Source: Agrobacterium fabrum str. C58 (GTDB taxonomy: Bacteria; Pseudomonadota; Alphaproteobacteria; Rhizobiales; Rhizobiaceae). Taken from it: a stretch of DNA of 64,000 nucleotides. Numbering within the stretch: position 1 is the stretch's first letter; each line of letters starts with the position of its first letter. The stretch covers positions 682,001 to 746,000 of the forward strand of contig NC_003063.2 of assembly GCF_000092025.1 (NCBI RefSeq), in the 5' to 3' direction. The position numbers and the translations under genes were made by a program. Shown piece by piece: positions 43,501 through 52,331 of the stretch. The notes beneath the pieces were generated by a model. It searched no databases. It worked only from the letters and a program-made list of their open reading frames with translations, and was not told where the DNA came from.

Positions 43501-45153
43501 TCCGGATGCGGCTTTCAGTTTCTCGGATGCATCGGATAGCGTCGTCGCGACCGTGATGGAACGGTGGTTGAAGGTCTCGCGCCCTGTCTGCAGCGTAAGG
43601 GCGACATCGGCAACGGATACCCCTTCATTTTCTCCGATTTTCGCGAGCGCATCCGAAAGGGACGATTGCATTGCGGCGAGCGATGCGGCCGAACGCGCCG
43701 AGAGCGGCAGCAGCAGCGCGCCCGCCTCGCCTTGCGCCGATTGCTGTCGTGCGGGTGCCTCCTCAATGATCACATGGGCATTGCTGCCCCCCATGCCGAA
43801 AGCGCTGATGGCGGCACGGCGCGGCCTGTCGGCATCGGCTTTCCAGTCGGACTTGCCTGCGGCCACCCGGAAGGGACCGCTTTCAAAATCGCAGGCGCTG
43901 CTGGGCGTCGTGAAGTTGCCGCTTGCGGGCAGGCATTCATGTCTCAGCGCAAGGACGGTCTTGATGAGCCCGCCAATGCCGGCCGCGGCATCCATATGCC
44001 CGACATTTCCCTTGAGCGAACCGATGAGGCAAATCCGGCCTTCGGCACGAAGTGACGGCCCGTAGATACGGTTCAGTGCGGTCAGTTCGATCGGATCGCC
44101 AATAGCGGTCGCGGTCGCGTGCGCCTCCACATAATCCACCGCCGAAGGCGCGATGCCCGCATTGGCCAGTGCCTTCTTGAGAACCGAAGCCTGACCTTTG
44201 ACGCTTGGAGCCGTCAACCCGACCTTGGAGCTGCCGTCATTACCGATCGCCGACCCGGCAATGACGGCATAGACCGTATCGCCAGCCGCCTTCGCATCGC
44301 CGAGGCGCTTCAGGATCACGGCGCCGACGCCATTGGTGAATATGGTGCCGTTCGCAGCCGCATCGAATGGCCGGCATTGACCGTCGGGAGCACCGATGCC
44401 ACCCGCCTCATAAAGATAGCCGGCAGGTTTTGGCTGGCCGACGGAAACCGCGCCGGCCACCGCCATCTCGCATTCACCCGACAGCAATGCCTGGACGGCG
44501 AGATGCACCGACACCAGCCCGGTGGCGCAGGTTGCCTGGACGCCCACACTCGGGCCATCAAGATCGAGATGGTAAGCGACGCGCGATGCGATCATACCGG
44601 AAACATTGCCGAGCCCTGCCTGCAGCGGCGCCACGCTGTCGCGCAGGGTGGGGTCGGAATGGATATGGGTGAAGTGATAATTCAGCGAACCGCCCGCATA
44701 AACGCCCGTGCGGCCCCGGCTCTTCCCGCTTCCGTAACCGGCATGTTCCAGCGCGTTCCAGGCGCATTCGAGAAACACCCGTTGCTGCGGATCGAGCAAC
44801 TGCGCTTCCCTTGGGGCATAACCGAAAAACCCAGCATCGAAAGCGGTCGGGTCGCTGAACCCGCCCCAGACCCTGACATAGTCGGGCTGTCCCGCCAATT
44901 GCGGGTCGACACCGGCGCTTTCAAGATCGGCATCCGTGACCGCCGTCAATCCCGAGCCGCCATCGGCAAGCAACTGCCAAAAAGCATCAATGTCATCGGC
45001 ACCGGGAAAACGGCCTGCAAGGCCGATGATCGCGACGCGCTCATCCTGACGTGTCTGGAAAATCTCCAGACGCTCCCGCGCGTCCCGCAATATTCCGAGC
45101 AATGTCGCCTGATCGGGCTGACTGCCGGCCCCGGCCTGTTGTTTTACGTTCAT
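40591..45153 (-). CDS. Type I polyketide synthase, KS-AT-KR(like)-ACP
   Basis: 1520 residues. An N-terminal docking helix is followed by KS (VAIIGLAGRFPGA; active Cys in QATCATGLVSVH about residue 207, an unusual form of TACSSSL; His motifs EAHATATAIGDPIE and GNVGHMDAAAG), AT (GHSVGEYVAACLAG about 658; HAFH motif indicates malonyl-CoA), and a KR-like region. Its nucleotide loop is LVIGELLGGLG, lacking the normal GGxGGLG spacing, although SSLSS and YAAEN are retained. The ACP carries FFELGGHSLLAI (about 1456). No dehydratase or enoylreductase is seen. The chain is taken from the FAAL-ACP protein upstream, extended by one malonate and passed to the NRPS after the monooxygenase acts. Confidence 0.92.
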   Translation of the reverse strand: MNVKQQAGAGSQPDQATLLGILRDARERLEIFQTRQDERVAIIGLAGRFPGADDIDAFWQLLADGGSGLTAVTDADLESAGVDPQLAGQPDYVRVWGGFSDPTAFDAGFFGYAPREAQLLDPQQRVFLECAWNALEHAGYGSGKSRGRTGVYAGGSLNYHFTHIHSDPTLRDSVAPLQAGLGNVSGMIASRVAYHLDLDGPSVGVQATCATGLVSVHLAVQALLSGECEMAVAGAVSVGQPKPAGYLYEAGGIGAPDGQCRPFDAAANGTIFTNGVGAVILKRLGDAKAAGDTVYAVIAGSAIGNDGSSKVGLTAPSVKGQASVLKKALANAGIAPSAVDYVEAHATATAIGDPIELTALNRIYGPSLRAEGRICLIGSLKGNVGHMDAAAGIGGLIKTVLALRHECLPASGNFTTPSSACDFESGPFRVAAGKSDWKADADRPRRAAISAFGMGGSNAHVIIEEAPARQQSAQGEAGALLLPLSARSAASLAAMQSSLSDALAKIGENEGVSVADVALTLQTGRETFNHRSITVATTLSDASEKLKAASGPGFATGQIPQHDPSLIFMFPGQGSQHVGMARSLYEREEHFRAALDECLSLIPDDLGIRPLLLAEADASDTGLDRTDRAQPALFAVEYALARMWMQKGLQPRAMIGHSVGEYVAACLAGVFSLKDAMFLVLARGRLMQGCAPGGMLAVMLPEADLRAKLGDGLEIAAVNGPGSCVVAGDTEVLHRFAERLEKDGVGCRLLRTSHAFHSAAMEPILEEFAGLFYGIALSAPAIDVMSNLSGNWLRADEACDPQYWTQHLRRAVNFSDGIRHSLELAAPILLEVGPGSTLSRLARQQANDDCRIVTSLPDAAGAAGAADHALLAFGQLWLAGIDISWEALHDGSPRRRVGLPGYHFERQSYWIAPPASRQEVAAPATHRPMAEWFHQPVWKTRPLKNGSASSARGRWLVFGAEALFDIPDGIDAVVVREGATFSASEKAYTIDPAKAEHLVAVFDDLAEKNWTPDQIISGFGLAETDLPDAAWNFAVALAGTLAGGKLRPDVTFIGRSMHGIFAADSVEPARARIKGLARMLGQELPGLSCRSIDLQGLPDANAAKYLRNIISSPFVEGEQIYALRDGILLSLSHERVELSEAADGAVAKRGETYLVIGELLGGLGLVYARALIKAGAKVILAGRAGIPLVPDWERWLASHSPRHPVSLFIQTLRSLGTPGKDYLLFSGDVSDASWLRSALEEGEKNLGRVKGVFHTAAMGDQYFGLLSSENFDTKSLQTVKSGAIDALDRVVGTRSDIFVLVQSSLSSIVGGTGLGRYAAENSYLDAFVSAKRRASGPVWKSVNWDACASVHATEADHATHREINPEEVWQVTAQVLSEASPASIVVTPYDLENRPAADVQDAHGAVATSQKSSRSGVSAAYAAPQGPLEEDVVAIMAELLGINGIGVTDNFFELGGHSLLAIQVVARLRKRFDVEIPMRALLFDAPTAAGLARVIQEGLDARNQEADMLASMLDDVEAGR

Positions 45154-45194
45154 CGGCGATGGCTCCGATCATCGATTGCATGAAAAGCGTGAGA

Positions 45195-47447
45195 TTATTT
45201 CCGGCCTGTTCCGGCCTGCAGAAGTGACGACAGGGCAGCCAGTTCGGACGAGAGGTCGGTTTCTTCCTGCGGTTCGTCCGGACGGGAATTTTGTATCGGC
45301 GTCTCATCCAACTGCGCCGTTACATCGGCGGTGAGGAGATTGCCGCAGAGATGTTCCACCAGCGCATCGATCGTCGAATGCTCGAAAAACAGCGTCGGCT
45401 GCGTTCTGACACCCAGTTCGCGCTCCAGCGTTCCGGCAAGGCCGACAAGCGCCACGGAATCCAGTCCGAGATCAAAAAAACCGGCATTCGCAGCGGGCAG
45501 AGTTCCGGCAGGAAGACGGGAAAGCCATGAGACTTCCTCCCTGATCCACTGCCGAAGCAGGGCCGGATATCGGGATCGGTCAACCTGCGCCAATTGTTGC
45601 GCCCAGTCCGCAACCGCACCCGGCTCGGCAACGGGCGTGAAATTCGCCTGCGGGGCGGCCTCCCAACGCTCGACCACCTTGAGATTGCCATTCAGCAGAT
45701 CCTGGCGGCAGGCAAAACGCCGCACCTTGCCGCTCGGCGTGCGCGGCAGGCTGCTGGGGCGGATGAGGACGATGGTGGCAAGCTTGAGCTTGTGAACACG
45801 GGAAATGGAACCACGAATGGCTTGCAGCACGGCTTCGGCATCCAGATTGCGCAAACCATCACGCGTAAGCTCACAAACGAGACCGACCTGCTCCTCCCCG
45901 TCCACGTCAAGCGCGAAAGCGCCCGCTCGCCCCTGCGCAAGTGCTGAATGCGAGGAGAAGGCGGTCTGCTCTATGTCCTCGGGATGATGGTTCTGCCCCC
46001 TGATGATGATGAGGTCCTTGAGACGGCCGGTAATGAAATATTGCCCTTCATGGCGAAAGCCGAGATCGCCCGTTCGGCGCCACCCACCTTCACCGGCAAT
46101 TTTCTGGTCGAAGCTTTCCGCGCTTGCTTTTGCCCTTGCCCAGTAACCGGGCGTGATATTCGGACCCCGGATCCACAATTCGCCGACCTGCCCATCATCG
46201 AGCAGCCGGTTTTCCTCGGGTTCCATGACAACGATCTCGATATCCGCTCCGGGACGTCCGCAGGCCGCCAGTTCGATTGCATCATGCTCGTCCGCTCCAG
46301 CCGGAAGCGGCAGCGCCGTTCCCTGTTTCGCCAGCGTTTCGCGCTCGAAGCACCGCAATTGCGGCGGATCGGATGGAGCGTTTCCAGTCAGGAAAAGCGT
46401 GGCTTCGGCCTGGCCATAGCAGCAATAGAAAGCGTCGTGCCGGAAGCCGTGATCAGCAAACAGGGCGCTGAAGCGTCTCAGCGTGTGCGGGCGCACGGGC
46501 TCCGCCCCATTATAGGCGATTCGGACCGCGGAGAGATCAAGCTGTGCTGCCCCTTCCGCACTGTAGCGGTCGGCGCAATGTTCATAGGCGAAATTCGGCC
46601 CGCCGATGATGGTCGCCCGGTTTTGCGTCGCCAGTTCAAGGAATCGCAGGGGACGCCGCAGAAAGCTGGCAGGCGCCATGATCGACACCGGAAATCCGTT
46701 GAAGATCGGTGACAGAATGCCGTCGATCAGCCCCATATCGTGATAATGGGGTAACCACGTCGCGGACCGATCCTCGGGACCATAGTGAAACGCAAGGCTG
46801 ATCTGCCGCAGGTTGGCCATCAGATTGGCATGGGTGACCATGACGCCTTTCGGATCACTGGTCGAACCGGACGTATATTGCAGAAATGCAATCCGGTTTC
46901 CGTCGAGAACCGCAGGCGCGCTTGAGGAAGGCGCAAGATCGCGCAGCGGAATATTCGGATCGGCGCCTGAAGGCGCAAGGCAAAATCCGTGGCCGACGGC
47001 CCTCTGGAGCGGCTCGAGTAGCTCCTTCAATTCCTCAGCGCAAACGATTCCCGAGATGCCGGCGTCTTTCGCAATATGCAACCAACGGTGTATTCCTTCA
47101 TTTCGCCGCGGCGCCGGGACAGGCACCGGTACGGCACCGGCATGCAGGCATCCAAGGAAGGCTGCGATGAAGGCGAGACCAGGCGGATAAACGATGAGAA
47201 CCCGGCCGCCCTGCCCGACGAGACCCGTCTTGGAAACCTCATTGGAAACAATCTTAACGCGAGCGTTCAATTCGCCCCATGTCCAGCCGTCACTACGGCT
47301 TTCACCGATCGCTCCCGGGTCATCGGGATAAAAACGGAACGCCTCGTCTGCCGGCCGTTCTGCCGCTACATCCTCAAGCCTATGTATTATAGTTATAAAA
47401 TCGCGTTCTCCAGATGGCTTTCGAGCGAACATCGGTATGATCTGCAT
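45195..47447 (-). CDS. Fatty-acyl-AMP ligase fused to acyl carrier protein
   Basis: 750 residues from ATG 47447 (AGGAG eight bases upstream). The ligase has FLQYTSGSTSDPKGVMVTHANLM (about 195), WLPHYHDMGLIDG, YGQAEATL, and the GDLGFRHEGQYFITGRLKDLIIIRGQN block typical of FAAL enzymes, which load acyl-AMP onto a carrier rather than CoA. The C-terminal ACP has FFDLGLDSVALVG (about 665) carrying the phosphopantetheine serine. First gene of the minus operon, so it probably starts the assembly line by activating a fatty or other carboxylic acid. Divergent from the plus operon across a RirA-type box. Confidence 0.92.
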   Translation of the reverse strand: MQIIPMFARKPSGERDFITIIHRLEDVAAERPADEAFRFYPDDPGAIGESRSDGWTWGELNARVKIVSNEVSKTGLVGQGGRVLIVYPPGLAFIAAFLGCLHAGAVPVPVPAPRRNEGIHRWLHIAKDAGISGIVCAEELKELLEPLQRAVGHGFCLAPSGADPNIPLRDLAPSSSAPAVLDGNRIAFLQYTSGSTSDPKGVMVTHANLMANLRQISLAFHYGPEDRSATWLPHYHDMGLIDGILSPIFNGFPVSIMAPASFLRRPLRFLELATQNRATIIGGPNFAYEHCADRYSAEGAAQLDLSAVRIAYNGAEPVRPHTLRRFSALFADHGFRHDAFYCCYGQAEATLFLTGNAPSDPPQLRCFERETLAKQGTALPLPAGADEHDAIELAACGRPGADIEIVVMEPEENRLLDDGQVGELWIRGPNITPGYWARAKASAESFDQKIAGEGGWRRTGDLGFRHEGQYFITGRLKDLIIIRGQNHHPEDIEQTAFSSHSALAQGRAGAFALDVDGEEQVGLVCELTRDGLRNLDAEAVLQAIRGSISRVHKLKLATIVLIRPSSLPRTPSGKVRRFACRQDLLNGNLKVVERWEAAPQANFTPVAEPGAVADWAQQLAQVDRSRYPALLRQWIREEVSWLSRLPAGTLPAANAGFFDLGLDSVALVGLAGTLERELGVRTQPTLFFEHSTIDALVEHLCGNLLTADVTAQLDETPIQNSRPDEPQEETDLSSELAALSSLLQAGTGRK

Positions 47448-47591
47448 CTGAAAAACTCCTGACGTCCGGCCATCACTATTCACGACGAGCAACCATAGGA
47501 TGCTCACCGTTCTGATTGCTCACACTCGATCGCCAGCGGCATGCATCGCTGCCCGCTGCGTCTCGATGACAACAATTACCTCTTGCATATA

Positions 47592-47616
47592 ATTCTTGAA
47601 TCGCTTAGTCAAGAAT
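47592..47616. promoter_or_regulatory. RirA-type IRO box in the divergent promoter of the biosynthetic cluster
   Basis: ATTCTTGA (47592-47599) and TCAAGAAT (47609-47616) are perfect inverted arms around a 9-base spacer. Its core is exactly TGA-N9-TCA, the IRO-box consensus bound by the rhizobial iron regulator RirA. It sits in the 321-base region between the FAAL (145 bases away) and NRPS (153 bases away) starts, so one site can repress both operons when iron is plentiful. The flanks are AT-rich, unlike the coding DNA around them. Confidence 0.8.
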
Positions 47617-47768
47617 AAGAAATTGAAATTGAAGACCGGTTTCAGGCAGCCGAATATGCAATTGATAGTTGTTTTAGCGATACGGACGACGCTGCCCGAC
47701 ACTAACCCGGAAGGGCTCACCATTCATTCTTCGGATCGCGTGAAGCTGACAAAGCCAAGGGGCGGCTT

Positions 47769-50700
47769 ATGAATTACATCGAGCCAGTAGAGACCCTCAT
47801 AACCCGGCTTCATCAGAACAATATCCGCGTCTGGATCGATGCCGGGAGCCTGAAATGTTCAGACCCCGATGGTCACCTGAACGACGCGGTGATGAGCGAA
47901 ATCCGGACCAGAAAAACCGACATTCTGGCATTTCTCAACATGGCGCATGCGGATGCCGCCACGCCCGGCCAGAATGATATTCCGCCCCGCAATGAGACTT
48001 GCCCACCGCTGTCATTCGCACAGGAAAGACTGTGGCTGATCGACCAGATCTATCCGGGCTCGGCATTGCACCATATCTGCATTGCGCTTGAGGTTCGTGG
48101 CGCCCTCGATCTCGATGCGCTGAAGGTGGCACTCGCCGGCGTCATGAGCCGCCACACGGTGCTTCGCGCCCGCATATACAGCGACAAGGGCGTACCGAAA
48201 CAGACCATATCCGCTGCCTGTGACGCACCGTTTTCCGTCGTAGAGATTTCGCCGGCAGCTGCCGCGATGGAAGACGTCATTCATGCGGAAACGAGCAGGC
48301 CCTTCGATCTTGCCGCCGAACCACCCATTCGCCTGCTCGTCGCCAAGTGCGACGATGGCCACCATGTCCTCGTTTTCACGCTGCACCACATCTGCGCCGA
48401 CGGCTGGTCCACTGAAATCCTGCTGAAAGATCTCGGTGCGTTTTACAGCGCAGAAGTATCCGGTAACGCGACCCCGGAAGCTGAGTTGCCGATACAATAT
48501 GGCGACTTTGCCGCATGGCAGCGCGAGCGTCTGGCGACGGAAATCGCAGGAACGCTCGACGCCTTCTGGAAGCAGCACCTTTCGCAGCCTCGACAGACCA
48601 CGCAGCTGGTGACGGACATGGCGCGCACCGCGGGCCACGGCCATGCGGGTGAACTGCATGACTTCACGATCGAAAAAGAGACCGCCGATGCGCTGCGCAA
48701 GATTGCCGCCGCACACGGAACGACGCTGTTCACGGCACTTTTTACCGCCTTCAACCTGCTGATCCACCGCTATACCGGGCAGACCGATCTGGTGATCGGC
48801 ACGCCCGTCGCCAGCCGTCCCCATATTGAGACGGAAGATCTGGTCGGGCTGTTCGTCAATCCTCTTCCCGTCAGATCGCTCGTTGATCCCTTCGGGAATT
48901 TTGAGAAGGCCCTGCGGGAAACACATGCCACCCTGCGGCAGGTCATCAGCCATCAGGACATGCCGTTCGAGCGCATTGTCGATATGGTCGGTGTGCAACG
49001 CGATCCCGACAGCCACCCGCTGTTCCAGATAAAATTCCAGCTCGACGCCGCGCCACGCGAGCGCATCAGGCTTCCCGGCCTCGAAATGCGCCGGCTTGCA
49101 CGCCAGGACAAGGTCTCGAGGCTGGACCTGTGCCTCGATCTGCGCGAGACGGAGGCCGGGCTTTCCGGCACGATCGAATACAAGACCGCGCTGTTCCGCG
49201 CCGAGACGATCGGCCTGTTCGCCAGCCATTTCCAGCAACTGCTGAAATCCATCGCCGCCGACCCCTGCCTGCCAGTCGCAACCCTTGCGCTGTTGACGCA
49301 GGAAGAGCAACGGCAGCGGATTTGCGACTTCAACAGCACGGCGCAGGAACACGCGGGCCCACAATATTTTCATGAACTGTTCGAAGCACATGTGGCACGC
49401 GCGCCGCAGGCCGCGGCGCTCATCATGCCGCAGGCGGATGCCGATGACATCATGACATATGGCGAGCTTAACGCGCGCGCAAACCGGCTGGCGCGCCTGC
49501 TGCGCCGTAAGGGCGTTAGCGCGGAAACCGTCGTCGCAATCTCGTTGCCGCGCAGCTTCGACATGATCGTGGCCTGGCTTGCGGTCTGGAAAGCAGGCGG
49601 TGCCTACCTGCCGCTCGATCCGGAGTACCCTGCAGAGCGCATCGGCGCCATGCTGTCGGATGCGGGTGCCCGGCTTGTCGTCAGCCACAGTTCGATCGAT
49701 CTTCCAAAGACAGCCAACCGGCTCAATCTGGATGAGGACTTCCCTGACGACGAAAGCGCCGACAATCTTGAAACGGTCACCCATTCGTCGCAGCTGGCTT
49801 ATGTGATCTACACGTCTGGCTCGACGGGCAAGGCAAAAGGCGTCCTTGTCGATCATAGCGGGCTAATCAATCTGACGCGGGACAAGATCCGCGCCTGCGA
49901 CGTCACGGCTGACGATTGTGTGCTGCAGTTCTTCAGCTTCAGTTTTGATGCCTCCATTCCCGAACTGGTGATGAGCCTCGGCGCCGGCGCCAGACTCCTC
50001 CTTCTGCCCCGATATGCGACCCTTCCCGGCGCCGAACTGGCCGACATTCTGCGCGCGCGACATGTGACGCACCTGACCATGACGCCATCGGCCCTGCTCT
50101 CCCTGCCGGTTGACGACCTGCTGTCGCTGCGCACCGTTCTGGTCGGGGGAGAGGTTCCCATGCCCGAACTCATCGAAAGATGGGGAAAGACCCGTCGTTT
50201 CATCAATGCCTACGGTCCGACCGAAACCACCGTCAATGCCAGCATGGTCGACATGGGCGGCGGGCGTGCCGGCCTGCCGGTGCTGAGGCCCGCGGCAAAC
50301 AAGCAGCTCTATGTGCTGGATGATAACCTCGAGCTGTTGCCCTTCGGCGTGCCGGGAGAACTTCATATCGGCGGCTGCGGCATTGCCCGCGGTTATCACG
50401 ACCGGGCGGCACTGACTGCGGAACGTTTCGTTCCCGATCCATTTGCCACAGATGGGCGCGCTGGCGTGCTCTACCGCACGGGCGATCGCGCCGTCTTGCT
50501 GGCCGATGGCCGGATCCATGTTTCGGGACGGCTCGATAGCCAGGTCAAGATCCGTGGATACCGGATCGAGCCCGGGGAAATAGAGGCCCGCCTGCTTGCC
50601 CACCCGGCCATCGTTTCGGCGACGGTGGCGGTGCGTGACGACGGACGCGGCGGCAAAAGGCTCGCCGCCTATGCCGTTCCTCAAATAGATCAGGACGCGG

Positions 50701-52331
50701 CAACCAGACCGACGCCATCGGAAATCCGCGCATGGCTGGCGAACCGCCTGCCGAAATTCCTTGTGCCCGATACGTTCGACTGGCTCGAGGCGCTGCCGCT
50801 CACCATGAATGGCAAGATCGATCCCTTAAAGCTCCCCGCTCCCCGCGCCGAAACGGACCCCGATGGCCGGGCGCCTGAAGGCGAGATGGAAGGCCGGATA
50901 GCCGGCGCGTTCGGGCATGTTCTGAACATCGATCAGGTTGCTGCAACCGACGATTTCTTCACGCTTGGCGGCCACTCGCTGCTGGCGACCCGTTTCTGCG
51001 CCGTCGCAAAGGACAAATTCGGGCTCGATATCGGCGTTATCGATCTTTTCAACGCCTCCACGGTGGAAGCGCTGGCGAACCGCCTGCGGACAAGAGATAC
51101 CGGCGGCAGCGACGATGAAACCCTGCTGCTGAAGCGCGATATAAAACTGGACGACGCAATTCGCCCAAGCGCGACGGCAAAAGCCACAAGCGGCACCGAC
51201 CACGTTTTCCTGACCGGCGCGACCGGCTTTCTCGGAACCTATCTGCTCCACGAGCTGCTTCGCGACCCCGAGAGAAAAGTCACCTGCCTCGTGCGCGGCG
51301 ACGATGGAATGAGCCGCCTGCGTCAGGCCTTCCGGCAATATGACCTGCCGCAGTCCGTGCTGACGGAACGCGTGACGATAGTGACGGGCGAGCTTTCCAA
51401 ACCGGGCCTCGGGCTTGCCGCCGCGGACTACGACAATATCGTCCGGAATGCCGATTGTATTTTTCACAATGGCGCGGAAGTCCACCACCTGCATCGATAC
51501 GAGCGGCTGCGCGAGACCAATGTGCTTGGAATCCGCGAAATTCTCCAACTCGCCTGCGCCGGAGAGGGCCGGCACGTTCATTACATCTCGACACTCAGTG
51601 CGCTCACGCCGCGCCGCGGTTCCGGCGGCGATCCCCGGCCCGTCTGCGAACTGGAAAGCGTAGAAGGGTTTGTCCCGCCCGCTGGCGGTTACAACCGGAG
51701 CAAATGGGTCGCGGAACATCTCGTCAACGAAGCCGGCAGGCGGGGATTGCCGGTGACGATTTATCGGCCGGGCGCCATTTCGGGTGACAGCGTTACCGGT
51801 GCCTTCAACGGCTCGGACATATTGTGCCGTCTGGTGCAGGCCTATCTTTACACCGGGACAGCGCCGGAAGGCGAAAGGCTGCTCGATATGCTGCCGGTCG
51901 ACCATGTGGCCCGGGCGATTGTCCATCTCTCCGGCAAACCGGCTTCGGCAGGACAGGTTTTCCACCTCATTCATTCCTCCCCCGTTTCAAGCGCCCGCCT
52001 GTTTGAGGCCTGCGAACTTGAGGGGATCGAACTGAAACGGGTTTCGCAGCGGGAATGGCAGGACATGCTGGGCGATGTGGCCCGCGGAACGCCCGACCAC
52101 CCGCTCTATCCGCTGCTGGGACTGCTGCGCTCCCCTTCCGCCGCTGGCAAGAGCGATGAGAAACAGACGCGCAACTTCGATTGCCACCTCACGCAGGCGG
52201 CATTGTCGGACGCGCCATTCCGCGAACCGGCCCTGACATTCGAGCTTTTGCGAACATATCTGCGCGCATTTGCCAAGGCCAACTTTCTGAACGCGGCGTC
52301 CGATGACGCGCGAAAGCAGGGTGAACGATGA
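47769..52331 (+). CDS. NRPS with docking-C-A-PCP-thioester reductase; terminal module
   Basis: 1520 residues. Residues 1-55 are a TubC-type docking domain (VETLITRLHQNNIRVWIDAG), which receives the chain from another protein. C domain with HHICADGWS (about 205); A domain with YTSGSTGKAKGV (about 680), FSFDASIPE, INAYGPTETTVN; PCP with TLGGHSLLATRF (about 1065); terminal reductase with FLTGATGFLGTYLL (about 1148) and YNRSKWVAE (about 1308). The code reads about DAPTLGAVNK. It is not a standard code, but the DAxTxxAV pattern is that of aromatic-residue domains, so tyrosine or DOPA is plausible. The reductase releases the product as aldehyde or alcohol. The next gene overlaps by ATGA. Confidence 0.93.
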   Translation: MNYIEPVETLITRLHQNNIRVWIDAGSLKCSDPDGHLNDAVMSEIRTRKTDILAFLNMAHADAATPGQNDIPPRNETCPPLSFAQERLWLIDQIYPGSALHHICIALEVRGALDLDALKVALAGVMSRHTVLRARIYSDKGVPKQTISAACDAPFSVVEISPAAAAMEDVIHAETSRPFDLAAEPPIRLLVAKCDDGHHVLVFTLHHICADGWSTEILLKDLGAFYSAEVSGNATPEAELPIQYGDFAAWQRERLATEIAGTLDAFWKQHLSQPRQTTQLVTDMARTAGHGHAGELHDFTIEKETADALRKIAAAHGTTLFTALFTAFNLLIHRYTGQTDLVIGTPVASRPHIETEDLVGLFVNPLPVRSLVDPFGNFEKALRETHATLRQVISHQDMPFERIVDMVGVQRDPDSHPLFQIKFQLDAAPRERIRLPGLEMRRLARQDKVSRLDLCLDLRETEAGLSGTIEYKTALFRAETIGLFASHFQQLLKSIAADPCLPVATLALLTQEEQRQRICDFNSTAQEHAGPQYFHELFEAHVARAPQAAALIMPQADADDIMTYGELNARANRLARLLRRKGVSAETVVAISLPRSFDMIVAWLAVWKAGGAYLPLDPEYPAERIGAMLSDAGARLVVSHSSIDLPKTANRLNLDEDFPDDESADNLETVTHSSQLAYVIYTSGSTGKAKGVLVDHSGLINLTRDKIRACDVTADDCVLQFFSFSFDASIPELVMSLGAGARLLLLPRYATLPGAELADILRARHVTHLTMTPSALLSLPVDDLLSLRTVLVGGEVPMPELIERWGKTRRFINAYGPTETTVNASMVDMGGGRAGLPVLRPAANKQLYVLDDNLELLPFGVPGELHIGGCGIARGYHDRAALTAERFVPDPFATDGRAGVLYRTGDRAVLLADGRIHVSGRLDSQVKIRGYRIEPGEIEARLLAHPAIVSATVAVRDDGRGGKRLAAYAVPQIDQDAATRPTPSEIRAWLANRLPKFLVPDTFDWLEALPLTMNGKIDPLKLPAPRAETDPDGRAPEGEMEGRIAGAFGHVLNIDQVAATDDFFTLGGHSLLATRFCAVAKDKFGLDIGVIDLFNASTVEALANRLRTRDTGGSDDETLLLKRDIKLDDAIRPSATAKATSGTDHVFLTGATGFLGTYLLHELLRDPERKVTCLVRGDDGMSRLRQAFRQYDLPQSVLTERVTIVTGELSKPGLGLAAADYDNIVRNADCIFHNGAEVHHLHRYERLRETNVLGIREILQLACAGEGRHVHYISTLSALTPRRGSGGDPRPVCELESVEGFVPPAGGYNRSKWVAEHLVNEAGRRGLPVTIYRPGAISGDSVTGAFNGSDILCRLVQAYLYTGTAPEGERLLDMLPVDHVARAIVHLSGKPASAGQVFHLIHSSPVSSARLFEACELEGIELKRVSQREWQDMLGDVARGTPDHPLYPLLGLLRSPSAAGKSDEKQTRNFDCHLTQAALSDAPFREPALTFELLRTYLRAFAKANFLNAASDDARKQGER

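Noticed and set aside
44119..45183. 354-codon plus-strand frame opposite the first PKS KS domain
   Set aside because: Shadow frame of the minus-strand ketosynthase, His/Arg/Gly-rich composition typical of antisense GC-rich DNA.
48012..49856. 614-codon open frame on the minus strand inside the NRPS
   Set aside because: It is the complement of a high-GC condensation/adenylation coding region; the plus strand carries every NRPS motif, and the antisense product has no family likeness.
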